Assembly: GCF_015523185.1 (NCBI RefSeq)
Contig: NZ_WAKV01000057.1
Span: 1-37,223 of the forward strand
Reading direction: 5' to 3'
Origin: Thermococcus sp.
GTDB lineage: Archaea; Methanobacteriota_B; Thermococci; Thermococcales; Thermococcaceae
Length of the DNA stretch: 37,223 nt
Of this stretch, positions 1 to 8,492 are shown in pieces; position 1 is the first letter of the stretch; the number at the start of each line of letters is the position of its first letter. Made by a program: the position numbers and the translations under genes. Below the pieces are notes generated by a model. That model was not told the DNA's origin. It saw only the letters and a program-made list of their open reading frames with translations, and did no database searches.

Positions 1-4
1 GCTG

Positions 5-475
5 GTGGGATTCATACTGATAGCAGTTTTCCTCACGTCACTTTCAGGTGCTAGGTTGCTTGATAAGTATTTATATCTCCATTCCCCCATAAACAACGAC
101 TTCTGCATGACTTCTTCCTGCGTTCTCTCGTCTGAGGGGATTAAAACGTACAATCTGAACACCACCGAGCTCGAAAGGCTTGATGTTCCTAGTGTTGGCC
201 CAATGTGGGTTTACCCCCTCTACGACGTTGGGCCAAGCTATAGTCTGGGCATTAACAAGCAGATTAAAGCCCTCGTCGTAGTTCGCCCTCTGCTCATTGT
301 TCCGGCGGTCGAGGTTGTTGTCTACCAATTCAGGGGTACTCATTTTACAGGGAAACAGAAGTTCTATGTCGTCTGGCCTCAATCGCCTGGAAACGTGCTG
401 TCGAAAAAGCTTGACTTTCACTTTACCGTCCTTATAATCAAAGGAGGTGGTGGCGGTGGGGGAGGGGCGGCTTAG
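5..475 (+). CDS. Probable secreted or membrane-anchored protein of unknown function, 5' end cut by window
   Basis: The frame is open to the left edge of the window, so the GTG at 5 may be internal and the gene may begin outside. The visible protein opens with a hydrophobic stretch of about 14 residues (GFILIAVFLTSLSG) resembling a signal peptide or membrane anchor. A mostly beta-looking region rich in Val, Tyr and Pro follows. It ends in a run of eight glycines and two alanines. No family was recognised. Its stop overlaps the stop of the convergent cysteine desulfurase gene by three bases. The opposite-strand frame here is poor in codon character, so the plus-strand reading is preferred. Confidence 0.5.
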   Translation: MGFILIAVFLTSLSGARLLDKYLYLHSPINNDFCMTSSCVLSSEGIKTYNLNTTELERLDVPSVGPMWVYPLYDVGPSYSLGINKQIKALVVVRPLLIVPAVEVVVYQFRGTHFTGKQKFYVVWPQSPGNVLSKKLDFHFTVLIIKGGGGGGGGAA

Positions 476-1671
476 CCCTTAAGTCCCCCTGTCAAATCCT
501 CAAGAACCCCGAGGAAAGTCTCGACCTCCTCAACGCTGTTGTAGACGTGGAAGGAAGCCCTGACCGTGCCGTTTATCCCGAGCTTCTTCATCACTGGCAG
601 AGCACAGTGGTGACCGGAGCGAACCATTATGTTATTCTCGTCGAGTATAGCCGCGACGTCGTGGGGGTGAAGGGGTGGAACGTTAAAGCTCACAACTCCT
701 GCGTGCTTCTTCAGGTTTCTAGGTCCGTACCACTGGATTTCAAGTTCATCGAGACCCTCAACGGTTCTTTTCACAAGCTTCCGCTCCTGCCTCTCAATTT
801 TCTCGATGCCTACCCTTTCGATGTATTTTATACCTGCGGCAAGGCCTATCGCCCCACCTATATTCGGCGTTCCCGCCTCGAAGCGCTCGGGAGGCTCGGT
901 AAGCTTGTAACCGTCGAGGTCAACGTCTTCTATTGTCCCACCCCCAATGAGTGGTGGTTCAAAGACATCAAAGAATTCCTCATTTATGTAGAGGACTCCT
1001 ATTCCCGTCGGCCCCATGGGCCCCTTGTGTCCAGAGAACGCTAGGAAGTCGGCGTGAAGCTTCTTAACGTCGACCTCCATGTGGCCGGCGCTTTGAGCCG
1101 CGTCAACGACGAAAATTGCCCTCTCTTCCTTTGCGAGTTTTCCGAGCTCTTCGACCTCGTGGATGACACCTAGGGCGTTAGAAACGTGTTGAACCGCTAC
1201 GAGCTTTGCTCCCCTTATCTTCTTTTCTGCGTCGCTTAAATCGAGGTTGCCTTCGTTGTCCCCTTCAATAAACTCCAGCCTAAGGCCCTTCTTCTGAGCC
1301 AGCCTCTGCCAGGGGAGCAAATCTGAGTGGTGCTCGTAGGGGGTGGTGACAATCTTGTCTCCAGGCTTGAACAGGTGCTCCAGTCCGAGGGCCACCAGAT
1401 TGAGGCTTTCACTGGTATTCTTGGTAAAGACTATCTCCTCAAACTTTGCGTTGATGAAGTCAGCAACGACCTTCCTGCTCTCCTCATACTTGTGCGTCGC
1501 CATCTGGGAGAGCCGGTGAACCCCGCGGTGGACGTTGGCGCGGTATCTGAGGTAATACTCGTCCATGGCATCGATAACAGGCTTCGGCGTTAGAGAAGTC
1601 GCGGTGTTGTCAAAGTAGATGACCTCATTCGTCAGGGGTATGTCCTTCCTTATATCATCGGGAACTTTCAT
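472..1671 (-). CDS. sufS: Cysteine desulfurase, SufS/CsdA type (class V aminotransferase fold)
   Basis: PLP enzyme that removes sulfur from L-cysteine, giving alanine and an enzyme persulfide for Fe-S cluster and thio-cofactor synthesis. The 399-residue length is normal. Visible landmarks are the early DNTATSLTPKPV substrate region, the VDAAQSAGH loop, the PLP-lysine motif SGHKGPMGPTG (Lys about 216) and the persulfide cysteine in RSGHHCALP (Cys about 356), which is the SufS-type active-site context. The gene overlaps the upstream small TBP-like gene by four bases (ATGA), so the two are probably translated together. The sufB/sufC pair that would accept its sulfur lies far away in this window, at 30929-32586. 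Confidence 0.95.
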   Translation of the reverse strand: MKVPDDIRKDIPLTNEVIYFDNTATSLTPKPVIDAMDEYYLRYRANVHRGVHRLSQMATHKYEESRKVVADFINAKFEEIVFTKNTSESLNLVALGLEHLFKPGDKIVTTPYEHHSDLLPWQRLAQKKGLRLEFIEGDNEGNLDLSDAEKKIRGAKLVAVQHVSNALGVIHEVEELGKLAKEERAIFVVDAAQSAGHMEVDVKKLHADFLAFSGHKGPMGPTGIGVLYINEEFFDVFEPPLIGGGTIEDVDLDGYKLTEPPERFEAGTPNIGGAIGLAAGIKYIERVGIEKIERQERKLVKRTVEGLDELEIQWYGPRNLKKHAGVVSFNVPPLHPHDVAAILDENNIMVRSGHHCALPVMKKLGINGTVRASFHVYNSVEEVETFLGVLEDLTGGLKG

Positions 1672-1961
1672 GATACCACCTCCAGAACCCCGGCGCAGTC
1701 ATAAACAATCCTTGCTATCCCCTCTCCCTTTTTCGCGTCGGTGAGGAGCTTTATAATTATCTTTCCACTCGGGTAAACGCTAACCTCATAGCCCTCCATA
1801 TCAACGATGAGCATCATTCTCGGGATAATCTTTTTGACGGTGTAGCCCCTCTCCTCCAGGCACTGGGCAGTTTTTCTCAGGTCGAGCTTTATTGGTCGCT
1901 CCCATGAATAAGCCCCTATAACAACGCCCTTCATCGTAACGCAGGGCTTTGAGATAATCAC
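1668..1961 (-). CDS. Small protein resembling a single TATA-binding-protein half repeat
   Basis: A 97-residue protein in a two-gene operon with sufS (ATGA overlap). The GTG at 1961 is chosen because GGTGATGAGGA lies just before it; an in-frame ATG nine codons in (1934) is the alternative. From about residue 24 the pattern KLDLRKTAQCLEERGY, then VSVYPSGKIIIKL, follows the order seen in one TBP repeat: a leading basic strand, a 'LDL..iA..Le' helix, then strands ending in 'SGKi'. This similarity was read by eye. TBP itself has two such repeats and this protein has room for one. Its function is unknown; the pairing with cysteine desulfurase suggests a link to sulfur handling or a regulatory role. 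Confidence 0.7.
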   Translation of the reverse strand: MIISKPCVTMKGVVIGAYSWERPIKLDLRKTAQCLEERGYTVKKIIPRMMLIVDMEGYEVSVYPSGKIIIKLLTDAKKGEGIARIVYDCAGVLEVVS

Positions 1962-2010
1962 TCCTCATCACCGTTTTTATCTCCTCAAGGGCGTTTATAC
2001 GGCTTTTTTG

Positions 2011-2027
2011 AACCGATGGTTGAAAAC
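2011..2027 (-). promoter_or_regulatory. SurR-type site upstream of the cooC-like gene
   Basis: Minus-strand reading GTTTTCAACCATCGGTT matches the SurR consensus GTTn3AACn5GTT at every fixed position. It lies about 20 bases before the TATA element (TTATAAAT, 2047-2054) of the CooC-like gene, an activating type of position. It also sits in the shared upstream region of the divergent small gene starting at 1961, so either could be the target. Confidence 0.6.
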
Positions 2028-2046
2028 GATGAATGAACCAAATTCC

Positions 2047-2054
2047 TTATAAAT
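2047..2054 (+). promoter_or_regulatory. TATA box of the cooC-like gene
   Basis: TTATAAAT lies 32 bases before the ATG at 2086, which puts transcription start near 2077 and gives a very short leader carrying the GGTGAT ribosome binding site. Confidence 0.55.
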
Positions 2055-2085
2055 CGTGCTACTCTTCTGCAAGTTGGTGATACAG

Positions 2086-2814
2086 ATGAAGGTCCTCGTG
2101 AGCGGTAAGGGCGGATGTGGAAAGAGCACAATAAGTGCGATGCTTGGAAAGTATCTAGCAAGAAAGGGCTACCGTGTTTTGATAATCGATGCAGACGAGT
2201 CAAACCCTGGTCTTTACAGGATGCTTGGCCTGCCAAGGGTTAGGACGCTAGCGGAGCACTTGGGAGGAAAGAAGAGAGCAAAGATACTCATGGCGGCAGA
2301 AGGTCAGGGTGAGCTCGATGAGGAGCTCTTTGACTGGACACTCAACGATATTCCTGAGGAGATTCTCGCGAAGAAAGGTAATCTTGCAGTTCTCACAATC
2401 GGAAAGATTGAAGAGGCCGAGGAAGGTTGTGCCTGCCCCTACGGCTTTCTTGCCAGAAAGCTCCTTGAGGGGATTAAGCTTGGGGAAAACGAAGTCATCA
2501 TAGTTGATACCGAGGCTGGAATAGAGCACTTCGGCAGGGGTGTTGACAAGTACGTTGATGTTGTAATTGACGTTGCCGAGCCTTCGGCTGAGTCAATCGA
2601 GCTGTCAAGGAAGATAGCCTCGCTGAGCGAGAGCCTTGGCCTGAAGCACGTCCTCGTTCTCAACAAGGCCCTGCCCGGTGTCGAGGACAAGCTCCCGGTG
2701 AAGCCCGACGTTGTGATTCCGTTCTACCAGAACTTTATCCTGGACAGTTTGGATGGAAGGGAAGTTGAGCCGATAGAACAGATTGAGGAGCTGTGGAAGA
2801 TAATCAACGGATGA
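2086..2814 (+). CDS. CooC-type P-loop ATPase (nickel/CODH-type metallocenter maturation family)
   Basis: SIMIBI-class ATPase of about 242 residues. It starts MKVLVSGKGGCGKST, a deviant Walker A with the extra lysine typical of the MinD/CooC group. DADESNPGL follows, where CooC proteins carry their switch I Asp, and VDTEAGIEHFGRG is the CooC-like switch II. A Cys-x-Cys (CACPYG, about residue 116) matches the metal-binding CxC of CooC. CooC inserts nickel into carbon monoxide dehydrogenase, but no CODH gene is in this window. The ATG at 2086 is chosen over an upstream frame because GGTGAT lies just before it. A SurR-type site and TATA box upstream suggest co-regulation with the hydrogenase genes, so a role in other Ni or Fe-S enzymes is possible. 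Confidence 0.85.
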   Translation: MKVLVSGKGGCGKSTISAMLGKYLARKGYRVLIIDADESNPGLYRMLGLPRVRTLAEHLGGKKRAKILMAAEGQGELDEELFDWTLNDIPEEILAKKGNLAVLTIGKIEEAEEGCACPYGFLARKLLEGIKLGENEVIIVDTEAGIEHFGRGVDKYVDVVIDVAEPSAESIELSRKIASLSESLGLKHVLVLNKALPGVEDKLPVKPDVVIPFYQNFILDSLDGREVEPIEQIEELWKIING

Positions 2815-3089
2815 GCACATTTGAAAATTATTGGCGTTTTGACGCTCTCTTCCAAAATTTTTACAAATTCCTGGCAAATATCTCGCAGGTTTTCCCGAAA
2901 ATTAAGCACTTTTTGTTACCATTTAGCGACTCCTTGCCTCTGATTTCGACGAACGGCTACTTATCTTTCGGCTTTCGGCTAATTCAGCTTTCCTAACTCT
3001 TTTTCGTCGTTTGACGATTATCATTTTGACAATAAGCGAAAGAATTTTAAGGAGACCTAACCCCTATCCAGAAAAAACGGGTGGTCCCC
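2815..3089 (+). promoter_or_regulatory. Intergenic region with the acs promoter
   Basis: This AT-rich gap of 275 bases separates the CooC-like gene from acs. Near its right end, BRE-like GCGAAAG (3036-3042) and TATA-like AATTTTAA (3043-3050) place transcription start near 3075 and leave a short leader with GGTGG before the ATG at 3090. Just upstream are two direct copies of TTTGAC followed by AT-rich bases (3010 and 3025, 15 bases apart), a possible regulator site. The rest shows no RNA gene and no convincing coding frame. Confidence 0.45.
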
Positions 3090-5030
3090 ATGCAGATTGG
3101 CGAAGGATTTCTAAAAGAAAGATACGTCCCCATGCAGGCCTTTCGGGAGGAACACAAGAAGTCCATTGAGAACATTGAGGAGTTCTGGGCCGAGCAGGCC
3201 AAGGTTCTCGACTGGTTCAAGACCTGGGACAAAGTTCTCGACGATTCAAATGCCCCCTTCTTCCGCTGGTTCGTTGGAGGTGAGCTGAACGCCAGCTACA
3301 ACGCACTGGACAGGCACATAAAAGAGGGAAAGAGGAACAGGGCCGCGATAATATGGGAGAGCGAAAGGGGTGAAACGAGAACTCTAACGTATTACGAGCT
3401 TTACCGCGAAGTGAACCGCTTTGCCTCCGCGCTAAAGAACTTGGGCGTTGAGAAGGGCGACAGGGCTGTAATCTATATGCCCCTCGTCCCGGAGGTTGTT
3501 ATAGCGATGTTGGCCAGTGCAAGAATCGGTGCAATCCACAGCGTCGTCTTCTCTGGCTTCTCCGCTGAGGCTTTGGCAACGAGGATAAACGACGCGAAGG
3601 CAAAGGTAGTCATTACGGCGGACTACCTCTACAGGCGCGGAAAGAAGCTGAACCTCAAGGAGATAGTTGACAAGGCCTTGCTTGAGACACCCAGCGTCGA
3701 GAGCGTTGTTGTTCTAAGGAGGGAGGATAACGGCGTCAACATGGTTGAAGGCAGGGACTACGACTGGGGCGAGCTTCTCGAAGGAGCTGAAAAGTACGTC
3801 GAGCCTGTTCCGGTGGAGAGCAACCACCCGCTGTTCATACTCTACACGAGCGGAACCACCGGGAAGCCCAAGGGTATAATTCACTCCACCGGTGGTTACC
3901 TCGTCTACGTTGCCAAAACTATGGAATGGGCCTGGGGGATAACCGAGAGCGACCTCTTCTGGAACACCGCTGACGTCGGCTGGATTACGGGACACAGCTA
4001 TCTCGTCTATGGTCCACTGACCCTCGGCTTAACGGTAATGATGTATGAAGGAGCGCTCAACTATCCAAAACCGGACAGGCCCTGGGAGTTAATCGAGAAG
4101 CACGGCGTTACGATATTCTACACGGCCCCCACAGCGATAAGGATGCTCATGCGCTATGGGGATGAGTGGGTGAAGAAGCACGACCTCTCGAGTCTGAGGC
4201 TCCTCGGTTCGGTTGGGGAGCCCATTAACCCGAGGGCATGGAAGTGGTATTACGAGGTTGTTGGCGGTGGAAGGTGCCCAATAATAGACACCTGGTGGCA
4301 GACAGAGACAGGTGGCTACATGATTTATCCATCCGCCGGAATACAGTTGCCCCCTCTTAAGCCCGGCTCGGCGACCTTCCCGGGTCTCGGTGTTGACGCC
4401 GACGTTTTCAAAGCCGATGGAACATCGGCGAAGCCTAATGAGCGCGGTTATCTCGTGATAAAGAAACCCTGGCCAGGAATGCTCCTTGGAATCTGGGGCG
4501 ACGACGAGCGCTACATCAGAACCTACTGGCAAAGGTTCAGCAAACCTGATGAAGGAGTCTGGATTTACTATCCTGCTGACTACTCTATGAAGGACGACGA
4601 AGGTTACTTCTGGATATTCGGTAGGGCAGATGAGGTTCTAAACGTTTCCGGCCACAGGATTGGAACGGCTGAGATTGAACATGCCCTAGTTCTCCACCCG
4701 GCCGTAGCAGAGGCGGCAGTGATAGGCAGGCCCGACGAGATAAAAGGCGAGGTCCCTGTGGCGTTCGTAATCCTAAAGGAGAACTGCGTCCCAAGGGAAG
4801 GCCTGAAAAAGGAGCTCATAGACTACGTGAGGGAAACCCTTGGGCCAATAGCCGCCCCTGCTGAGGTGTTCTTCGTCAACAAGCTCCCAAAGACGAGGAG
4901 CGGAAAGATAATGCGCAGGGTTCTCAAGGCCCTTGCGAGCGGGAAGGGCCTCGGCGACCTCTCAACGCTGGAAGACGAGGCGAGTGTGGAAGAAGTGAAA
5001 AAAGCACTGGAAGGCTTCGAGATGCGTTAG
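3090..5030 (+). CDS. acs: Acetyl-CoA synthetase, AMP-forming
   Basis: Converts acetate, ATP and CoA to acetyl-CoA, AMP and pyrophosphate. The 646-residue length fits the family. The N-terminal acetyl-CoA synthetase domain ([11 protein letters not shown]...[11 protein letters not shown]) is followed by the ANL core: [11 protein letters not shown] phosphate-binding loop, [19 protein letters not shown] adenylate motif, [13 protein letters not shown] hinge region, and the catalytic lysine in [10 protein letters not shown] about 40 residues from the end. That lysine is the usual site of regulatory acylation. The ATG at 3090 (GGTGG upstream) is preferred to the GTG at 3081. Thermococcales normally rely on ADP-forming acyl-CoA synthetases, so an AMP-forming enzyme is notable. 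The 3' end overlaps hypE by four bases, convergently. Confidence 0.93.
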   Translation: MQIGEGFLKERYVPMQAFREEHKKSIENIEEFWAEQAKVLDWFKTWDKVLDDSNAPFFRWFVGGELNASYNALDRHIKEGKRNRAAIIWESERGETRTLTYYELYREVNRFASALKNLGVEKGDRAVIYMPLVPEVVIAMLASARIGAIHSVVFSGFSAEALATRINDAKAKVVITADYLYRRGKKLNLKEIVDKALLETPSVESVVVLRREDNGVNMVEGRDYDWGELLEGAEKYVEPVPVESNHPLFILYTSGTTGKPKGIIHSTGGYLVYVAKTMEWAWGITESDLFWNTADVGWITGHSYLVYGPLTLGLTVMMYEGALNYPKPDRPWELIEKHGVTIFYTAPTAIRMLMRYGDEWVKKHDLSSLRLLGSVGEPINPRAWKWYYEVVGGGRCPIIDTWWQTETGGYMIYPSAGIQLPPLKPGSATFPGLGVDADVFKADGTSAKPNERGYLVIKKPWPGMLLGIWGDDERYIRTYWQRFSKPDEGVWIYYPADYSMKDDEGYFWIFGRADEVLNVSGHRIGTAEIEHALVLHPAVAEAAVIGRPDEIKGEVPVAFVILKENCVPREGLKKELIDYVRETLGPIAAPAEVFFVNKLPKTRSGKIMRRVLKALASGKGLGDLSTLEDEASVEEVKKALEGFEMR

Positions 5031-6043
5031 CATATCCTTGGAACTGGGTCACCGGCGGGAGGCTCCATGAAACGCTTTCCGCCGATTCCGGTCTCGAGAA
5101 GAACTTTTCCTTTGTATTCTTCTATTACCTCGCCTATTATTGCGGCATCCTTGCCCCTCTTTGTTTTCCTCATGGCCTTCAGAGCGTCTTCTGCGTAGTC
5201 CCTCGCTACCACCATAACGACTTTCCCCTCATTGGCCACGTCGTAGGGGCTTATGCCGAGCATCTCACTGGCGGCCCTTACCTCGGGCTTTACGGGTATG
5301 TCCTTCTCCCTCACGAGGATTCCAACGTTGCTTTTACGGGCAATCTCGTTGAGGGCATTGCTTAGACCCGCCCTCGTCGGGTCCTTCATGGCATGGATGT
5401 TCTCCCAGCCTATCTCATCGGCAACTGCTTTAACGACCTCCCATATAGGCGCGACATCGCTCTTCAGCTCAGTCTCAAAGGCTATACCTTCGCGGTGGCT
5501 CATCAGTGCTATCCCGTGGTCCCCTATGGTTCCGCTGACCAGAACCACGTCGCCAACCTTAGCTCCGGCATCGCTTATCGGCCTCTCGGCTATGCCTATT
5601 CCCGCTGTAATTACAAACATCTCTATCGGGTCTTCAACGACCTTTGTGTCTCCCGTCACTATCGGGACGGGGACTTCTCTAGCAGTTTCGTCCATCGAGC
5701 GGAGAACTTTCTCAAGGACCTCCATATCGAGGCCCTCGCCGATTATCATCGAGTTCGCCAAAGCCACTGGCTGGGCACCCATGACGGCCAAGTCGTTTAC
5801 CGTTCCGCTGACAGCCAAGCGGCCGATGTCACCGCCCGGGAAGAAGAGCGGTTTAACGGTGTGGCCGTCTATAGTGAGGACTATGTGTTTGTCTCCAAAT
5901 GGTATCGTCGCACCATCGTCCAAAGCATCAAGTCCAATCCCACCGGCGCTCTTGAGGGTTAGGGTTTTAAGTATCATGTCCCTCAAGAGCTCCTCCATTA
6001 TTTCTCCACCGGCTCCGTGCTCGAGCTTTATCTTTTCTCCCAT
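5027..6043 (-). CDS. hypE: Hydrogenase maturation protein HypE (carbamoyl dehydratase)
   Basis: HypE accepts a carbamoyl group from HypF on its C-terminal cysteine and dehydrates it with ATP to a thiocyanate, the source of the cyanide ligands of the [NiFe] site. The 338-residue protein shows the PurM-like fold signs: [14 protein letters not shown] at the N terminus, [15 protein letters not shown], and the diagnostic C terminus ending PRIC, whose last residue is the acceptor cysteine. It follows hypF by about 39 bases and was probably transcribed with it. Its end overlaps the end of acs by four bases. Confidence 0.97.
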   Translation of the reverse strand: MGEKIKLEHGAGGEIMEELLRDMILKTLTLKSAGGIGLDALDDGATIPFGDKHIVLTIDGHTVKPLFFPGGDIGRLAVSGTVNDLAVMGAQPVALANSMIIGEGLDMEVLEKVLRSMDETAREVPVPIVTGDTKVVEDPIEMFVITAGIGIAERPISDAGAKVGDVVLVSGTIGDHGIALMSHREGIAFETELKSDVAPIWEVVKAVADEIGWENIHAMKDPTRAGLSNALNEIARKSNVGILVREKDIPVKPEVRAASEMLGISPYDVANEGKVVMVVARDYAEDALKAMRKTKRGKDAAIIGEVIEEYKGKVLLETGIGGKRFMEPPAGDPVPRIC

Positions 6044-6082
6044 CTTTACCCCTCCAAATTTTGTTTTGGGATAGGCACGTAC

Positions 6083-8401
6083 TTACAGCATCAAATCCTC
6101 CCTACTGAGATAACCCTCAAGGTAAAGCCCCCCAAGGAAGGCCTGGCCGACGTTTATTCCGTTATCCCCCCTCGGGACTTCAGTCGTCGCGTGGAACCTG
6201 AGCCCTGAACCTTCCACGGCCTTTCTAATCGTCTTCACGATGAGCTCGTTGTAGGACACCCCACCGCTTATGGCAACGTCTTTAACACCGAACTCCCTTG
6301 CTTTCTCTATGGCAGTGTCAGCAAAGGCCCTCGCCAGTGCTAGGTGGGCCGAATACGCTATGTCAGCAGGTGATGCTCTATCCAGAACCTCGAGAACCTG
6401 AACGAAGAGCTCTTCCGCCATTATAAGCCCATCCTCGACGGGGATTTCAAACTTGAGGTCGTTCTTGCCCTTCATGGCAAAGCTCTCTAGCTTCATAGCA
6501 GGCTCGCCCTCGTAGTGCCTCCTGTATGCTATGTTCAAAAGGACGGCCAGCGAGTCGAGGACCCTTCCGGTTGAAGAAGCATGGGAGAGGTTTATCCCCT
6601 TGGCGAGCTGGTTGAGGATAACACTAAACTCAACTTCCCCGTACTTGAGGCTCTCAACGGCCTTTGGACAGCACTTCCTTATGACCCCCTCGAGTTCCTC
6701 GATGGAGTAAACCTTGCTGAGAATCCCCATAAGTGCCCTCAGCGGGTAATAGCTTGCCAAATCACCCCCCGGGAGCGGATAATAGTCTATATGGGTCAGT
6801 CTCTCAACGTCCTCGTAGCTCAGGTAGAGAACCTCACCGCCCCACACGTTCCCATCGGTTCCATAGCCGACACCATCGAGGGCTATTCCAACTGCGGATT
6901 CGATTTTTCTCTCAGCCAAAACGCTTGCTATGTGGGCGTAGTGGTGCTGAACCTGTAAAAGCTCAACGTCCATCTCGTTGGCAAGCTCCATCGCTAATTT
7001 CGTCGTGTTATACGCTGGATGGAGGTCGGCTATGATTAAATCAAGCTCCTTAACGCGGAGAATCCTCTTAAAGTGCTCTATGGCTCTCCTCATGAACTCC
7101 AGAACCTCGACCTTTCCGGTGTTACCGATATACTGGCTAGGATAAACCTTGCCGTTCTTTGCAATGCCGAAGGCGTTCATCAGCTCGGCCCCAACTGCCA
7201 AACCGCGGTACTCGAAGGGAATTTCTATGGGTAGGGGCACGAAGCCCCTGCTTCTCCTTATCACTGCCCTCTTCCCATCCACAAAGCGAATTACACTGTC
7301 GTCTGCTCTGTTGAGTATCTTCCTGTTGTGCAGGAGGAGGTAATCTGCTATGTCCTTCAGCTCCTCAAACGCTTTCTCGTTGTTCTTGACCATCGGCATT
7401 CCTGGATAATTGGCCGAGGTCATCACGTAGACCTTGCTCTTGCTCCAGTGGAAGAGGATGTAGTGAGTCCCAGCGTAGGGGAGCATGACGCCAATCGTGT
7501 GAAGCCTTGGTGCGAGGTTTTCCGGCAGAGGAAACGGTTCCTTTTTGCGAAGCGTTATTATGGGCCTCCTGTAGCTGGTTAGTTCCTCTTCCTCCTCTTT
7601 ACTCACGTAGGCGAAGCTTTTAACAGTCTCAAGGGAGTCAGCCATTATGGCGAATGGCTTCTGTGGCCTAAATGTTCTCTTTCTGAGTTCCGCAACGACT
7701 TCCTCGTTGGTCGCGTCGCAGGCTAGGTGAATTCCGCCGATGCCCTTGATGGCCACTATGTAACCCTTGTCTATCAGCTCCGCAGCCTTTCTGAGGGGGT
7801 CCCCGGTTATCTCCTTCCCATCGCTGGTATATAACCGGTAACTCGGCCCGCAGACGGGACAGCAAACGGGTTCAGCATGGTAACGTCTGTTAAGGGGGTC
7901 TTTGTACTCGCTCTCGCAGAAGTCGCACATGGGAAATTCACGCATCGTGGTGTTCTCTCTGTCGTAGGGCAAGTCCTCGATGATGGTAAATCTCGGCCCA
8001 CAGTTCGTGCAGACGATGAAGGGATACATGTAACGCTTGTTGGTCGGGTCAAAGAGCTCTCTCAGACAATCTTCACAGATAGCTATGTCCGGCGGGATTA
8101 TTGAGTCGCCACCGCTTTCGCCCTTTGAACTCTTCTCAATGTAGAATTCCGGAAAGCCCTGTGGGGGGATTTCCTTCTTCTCCAGCCTGTCGACCCTCGC
8201 AAGCGGGGGCTTCTTGCGGTAGATGTCCTGTATAAACGCCTCGATGTCCTCTTCCTGGCCTTCAACGACTATCTCAACTCCAGCGTCTCCAAGGTTCTTG
8301 ACGTAACCGCGGAGGTTGTGCTCGTGGGCTATCCTGTATATAAAGGGTCTGAAACCGACCGCCTGAACGATACCCTGAACGTGAATCCTGTATGCTTTCA
8401 T
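6083..8401 (-). CDS. hypF: Hydrogenase maturation protein HypF (carbamoyltransferase)
   Basis: Makes carbamoyl-adenylate from carbamoyl phosphate and ATP and passes the carbamoyl group to HypE. About 772 residues. Domains in order: acylphosphatase-like (VQGIVQAVGFRPF to about residue 90), two zinc-finger units (CEDC...CTNC and CDFC...CPVC), a YrdC-like domain, and a Kae1-like domain with the metal-binding QHHYAHIASV and ALDGVGYGTDG. The ATG at 8401 is chosen because GGTGGAGGT lies directly before it and the TATA box at 8434-8441 lies upstream. The longer frame starting at 8455 would begin upstream of that TATA and is rejected. It has its own promoter, separate from hypD, with a SurR-type site. 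Confidence 0.96.
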   Translation of the reverse strand: MKAYRIHVQGIVQAVGFRPFIYRIAHEHNLRGYVKNLGDAGVEIVVEGQEEDIEAFIQDIYRKKPPLARVDRLEKKEIPPQGFPEFYIEKSSKGESGGDSIIPPDIAICEDCLRELFDPTNKRYMYPFIVCTNCGPRFTIIEDLPYDRENTTMREFPMCDFCESEYKDPLNRRYHAEPVCCPVCGPSYRLYTSDGKEITGDPLRKAAELIDKGYIVAIKGIGGIHLACDATNEEVVAELRKRTFRPQKPFAIMADSLETVKSFAYVSKEEEEELTSYRRPIITLRKKEPFPLPENLAPRLHTIGVMLPYAGTHYILFHWSKSKVYVMTSANYPGMPMVKNNEKAFEELKDIADYLLLHNRKILNRADDSVIRFVDGKRAVIRRSRGFVPLPIEIPFEYRGLAVGAELMNAFGIAKNGKVYPSQYIGNTGKVEVLEFMRRAIEHFKRILRVKELDLIIADLHPAYNTTKLAMELANEMDVELLQVQHHYAHIASVLAERKIESAVGIALDGVGYGTDGNVWGGEVLYLSYEDVERLTHIDYYPLPGGDLASYYPLRALMGILSKVYSIEELEGVIRKCCPKAVESLKYGEVEFSVILNQLAKGINLSHASSTGRVLDSLAVLLNIAYRRHYEGEPAMKLESFAMKGKNDLKFEIPVEDGLIMAEELFVQVLEVLDRASPADIAYSAHLALARAFADTAIEKAREFGVKDVAISGGVSYNELIVKTIRKAVEGSGLRFHATTEVPRGDNGINVGQAFLGGLYLEGYLSREDLML

Positions 8402-8433
8402 AACCTCCACCGCTTTTCCTCGGTGTTTGGGGC

Positions 8434-8441
8434 CTTTATAG
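8434..8441 (-). promoter_or_regulatory. TATA box of hypF
   Basis: Minus-strand CCTATAAAGG context about 33-40 bases before the hypF ATG at 8401. It also rules out the longer upstream start. Confidence 0.6.
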
Positions 8442-8449
8442 GTTTCCAA

Positions 8450-8466
8450 AACCAAAAGTTGAAAAC
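8450..8466 (-). promoter_or_regulatory. SurR-type site upstream of hypF
   Basis: Minus-strand GTTTTCAACTTTTGGTT fits GTTn3AACn5GTT exactly and lies nine bases upstream of the hypF TATA box, where SurR activates hydrogenase genes in Pyrococcus. In the absence of sulfur, reduced SurR would be expected to turn hypFE on; that last step is inference. Confidence 0.65.
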
Positions 8467-8475
8467 GAGAGTGGA

Positions 8476-8492
8476 GTTTTGAACCTTTGGTG
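8476..8492 (+). promoter_or_regulatory. Near-consensus SurR-type site between hypF and hypD
   Basis: GTTTTGAACCTTTGGTG matches GTTn3AACn5GTT except for the last base. It abuts the hypD stop codon and lies ten bases from the perfect site at 8450-8466, so it may add a second binding unit to the hypF promoter. Confidence 0.35.

Noticed and set aside
71-421. 116-codon minus-strand frame opposite the first gene
   Set aside because: No ribosome binding site and no recognisable motif; the plus-strand frame has a signal-like hydrophobic start and extends to the convergent stop.
2811-2996. 61-codon frame overlapping the cooC-like stop as ATGA
   Set aside because: The overlap looks like translational coupling, but the frame is Phe/Ser-rich, AT-rich and runs into the acs promoter region; no recognisable domain.
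5253-6074. 273-codon plus-strand frame opposite hypE
   Set aside because: Mirror of the hypE coding sequence, rich in Ser/Pro/Ile with no domain; hypE has all family motifs.
8402-8455. Longer N terminus for HypF
   Set aside because: It would begin upstream of the TATA box; the ATG at 8401 has a strong ribosome binding site and starts at the acylphosphatase domain.
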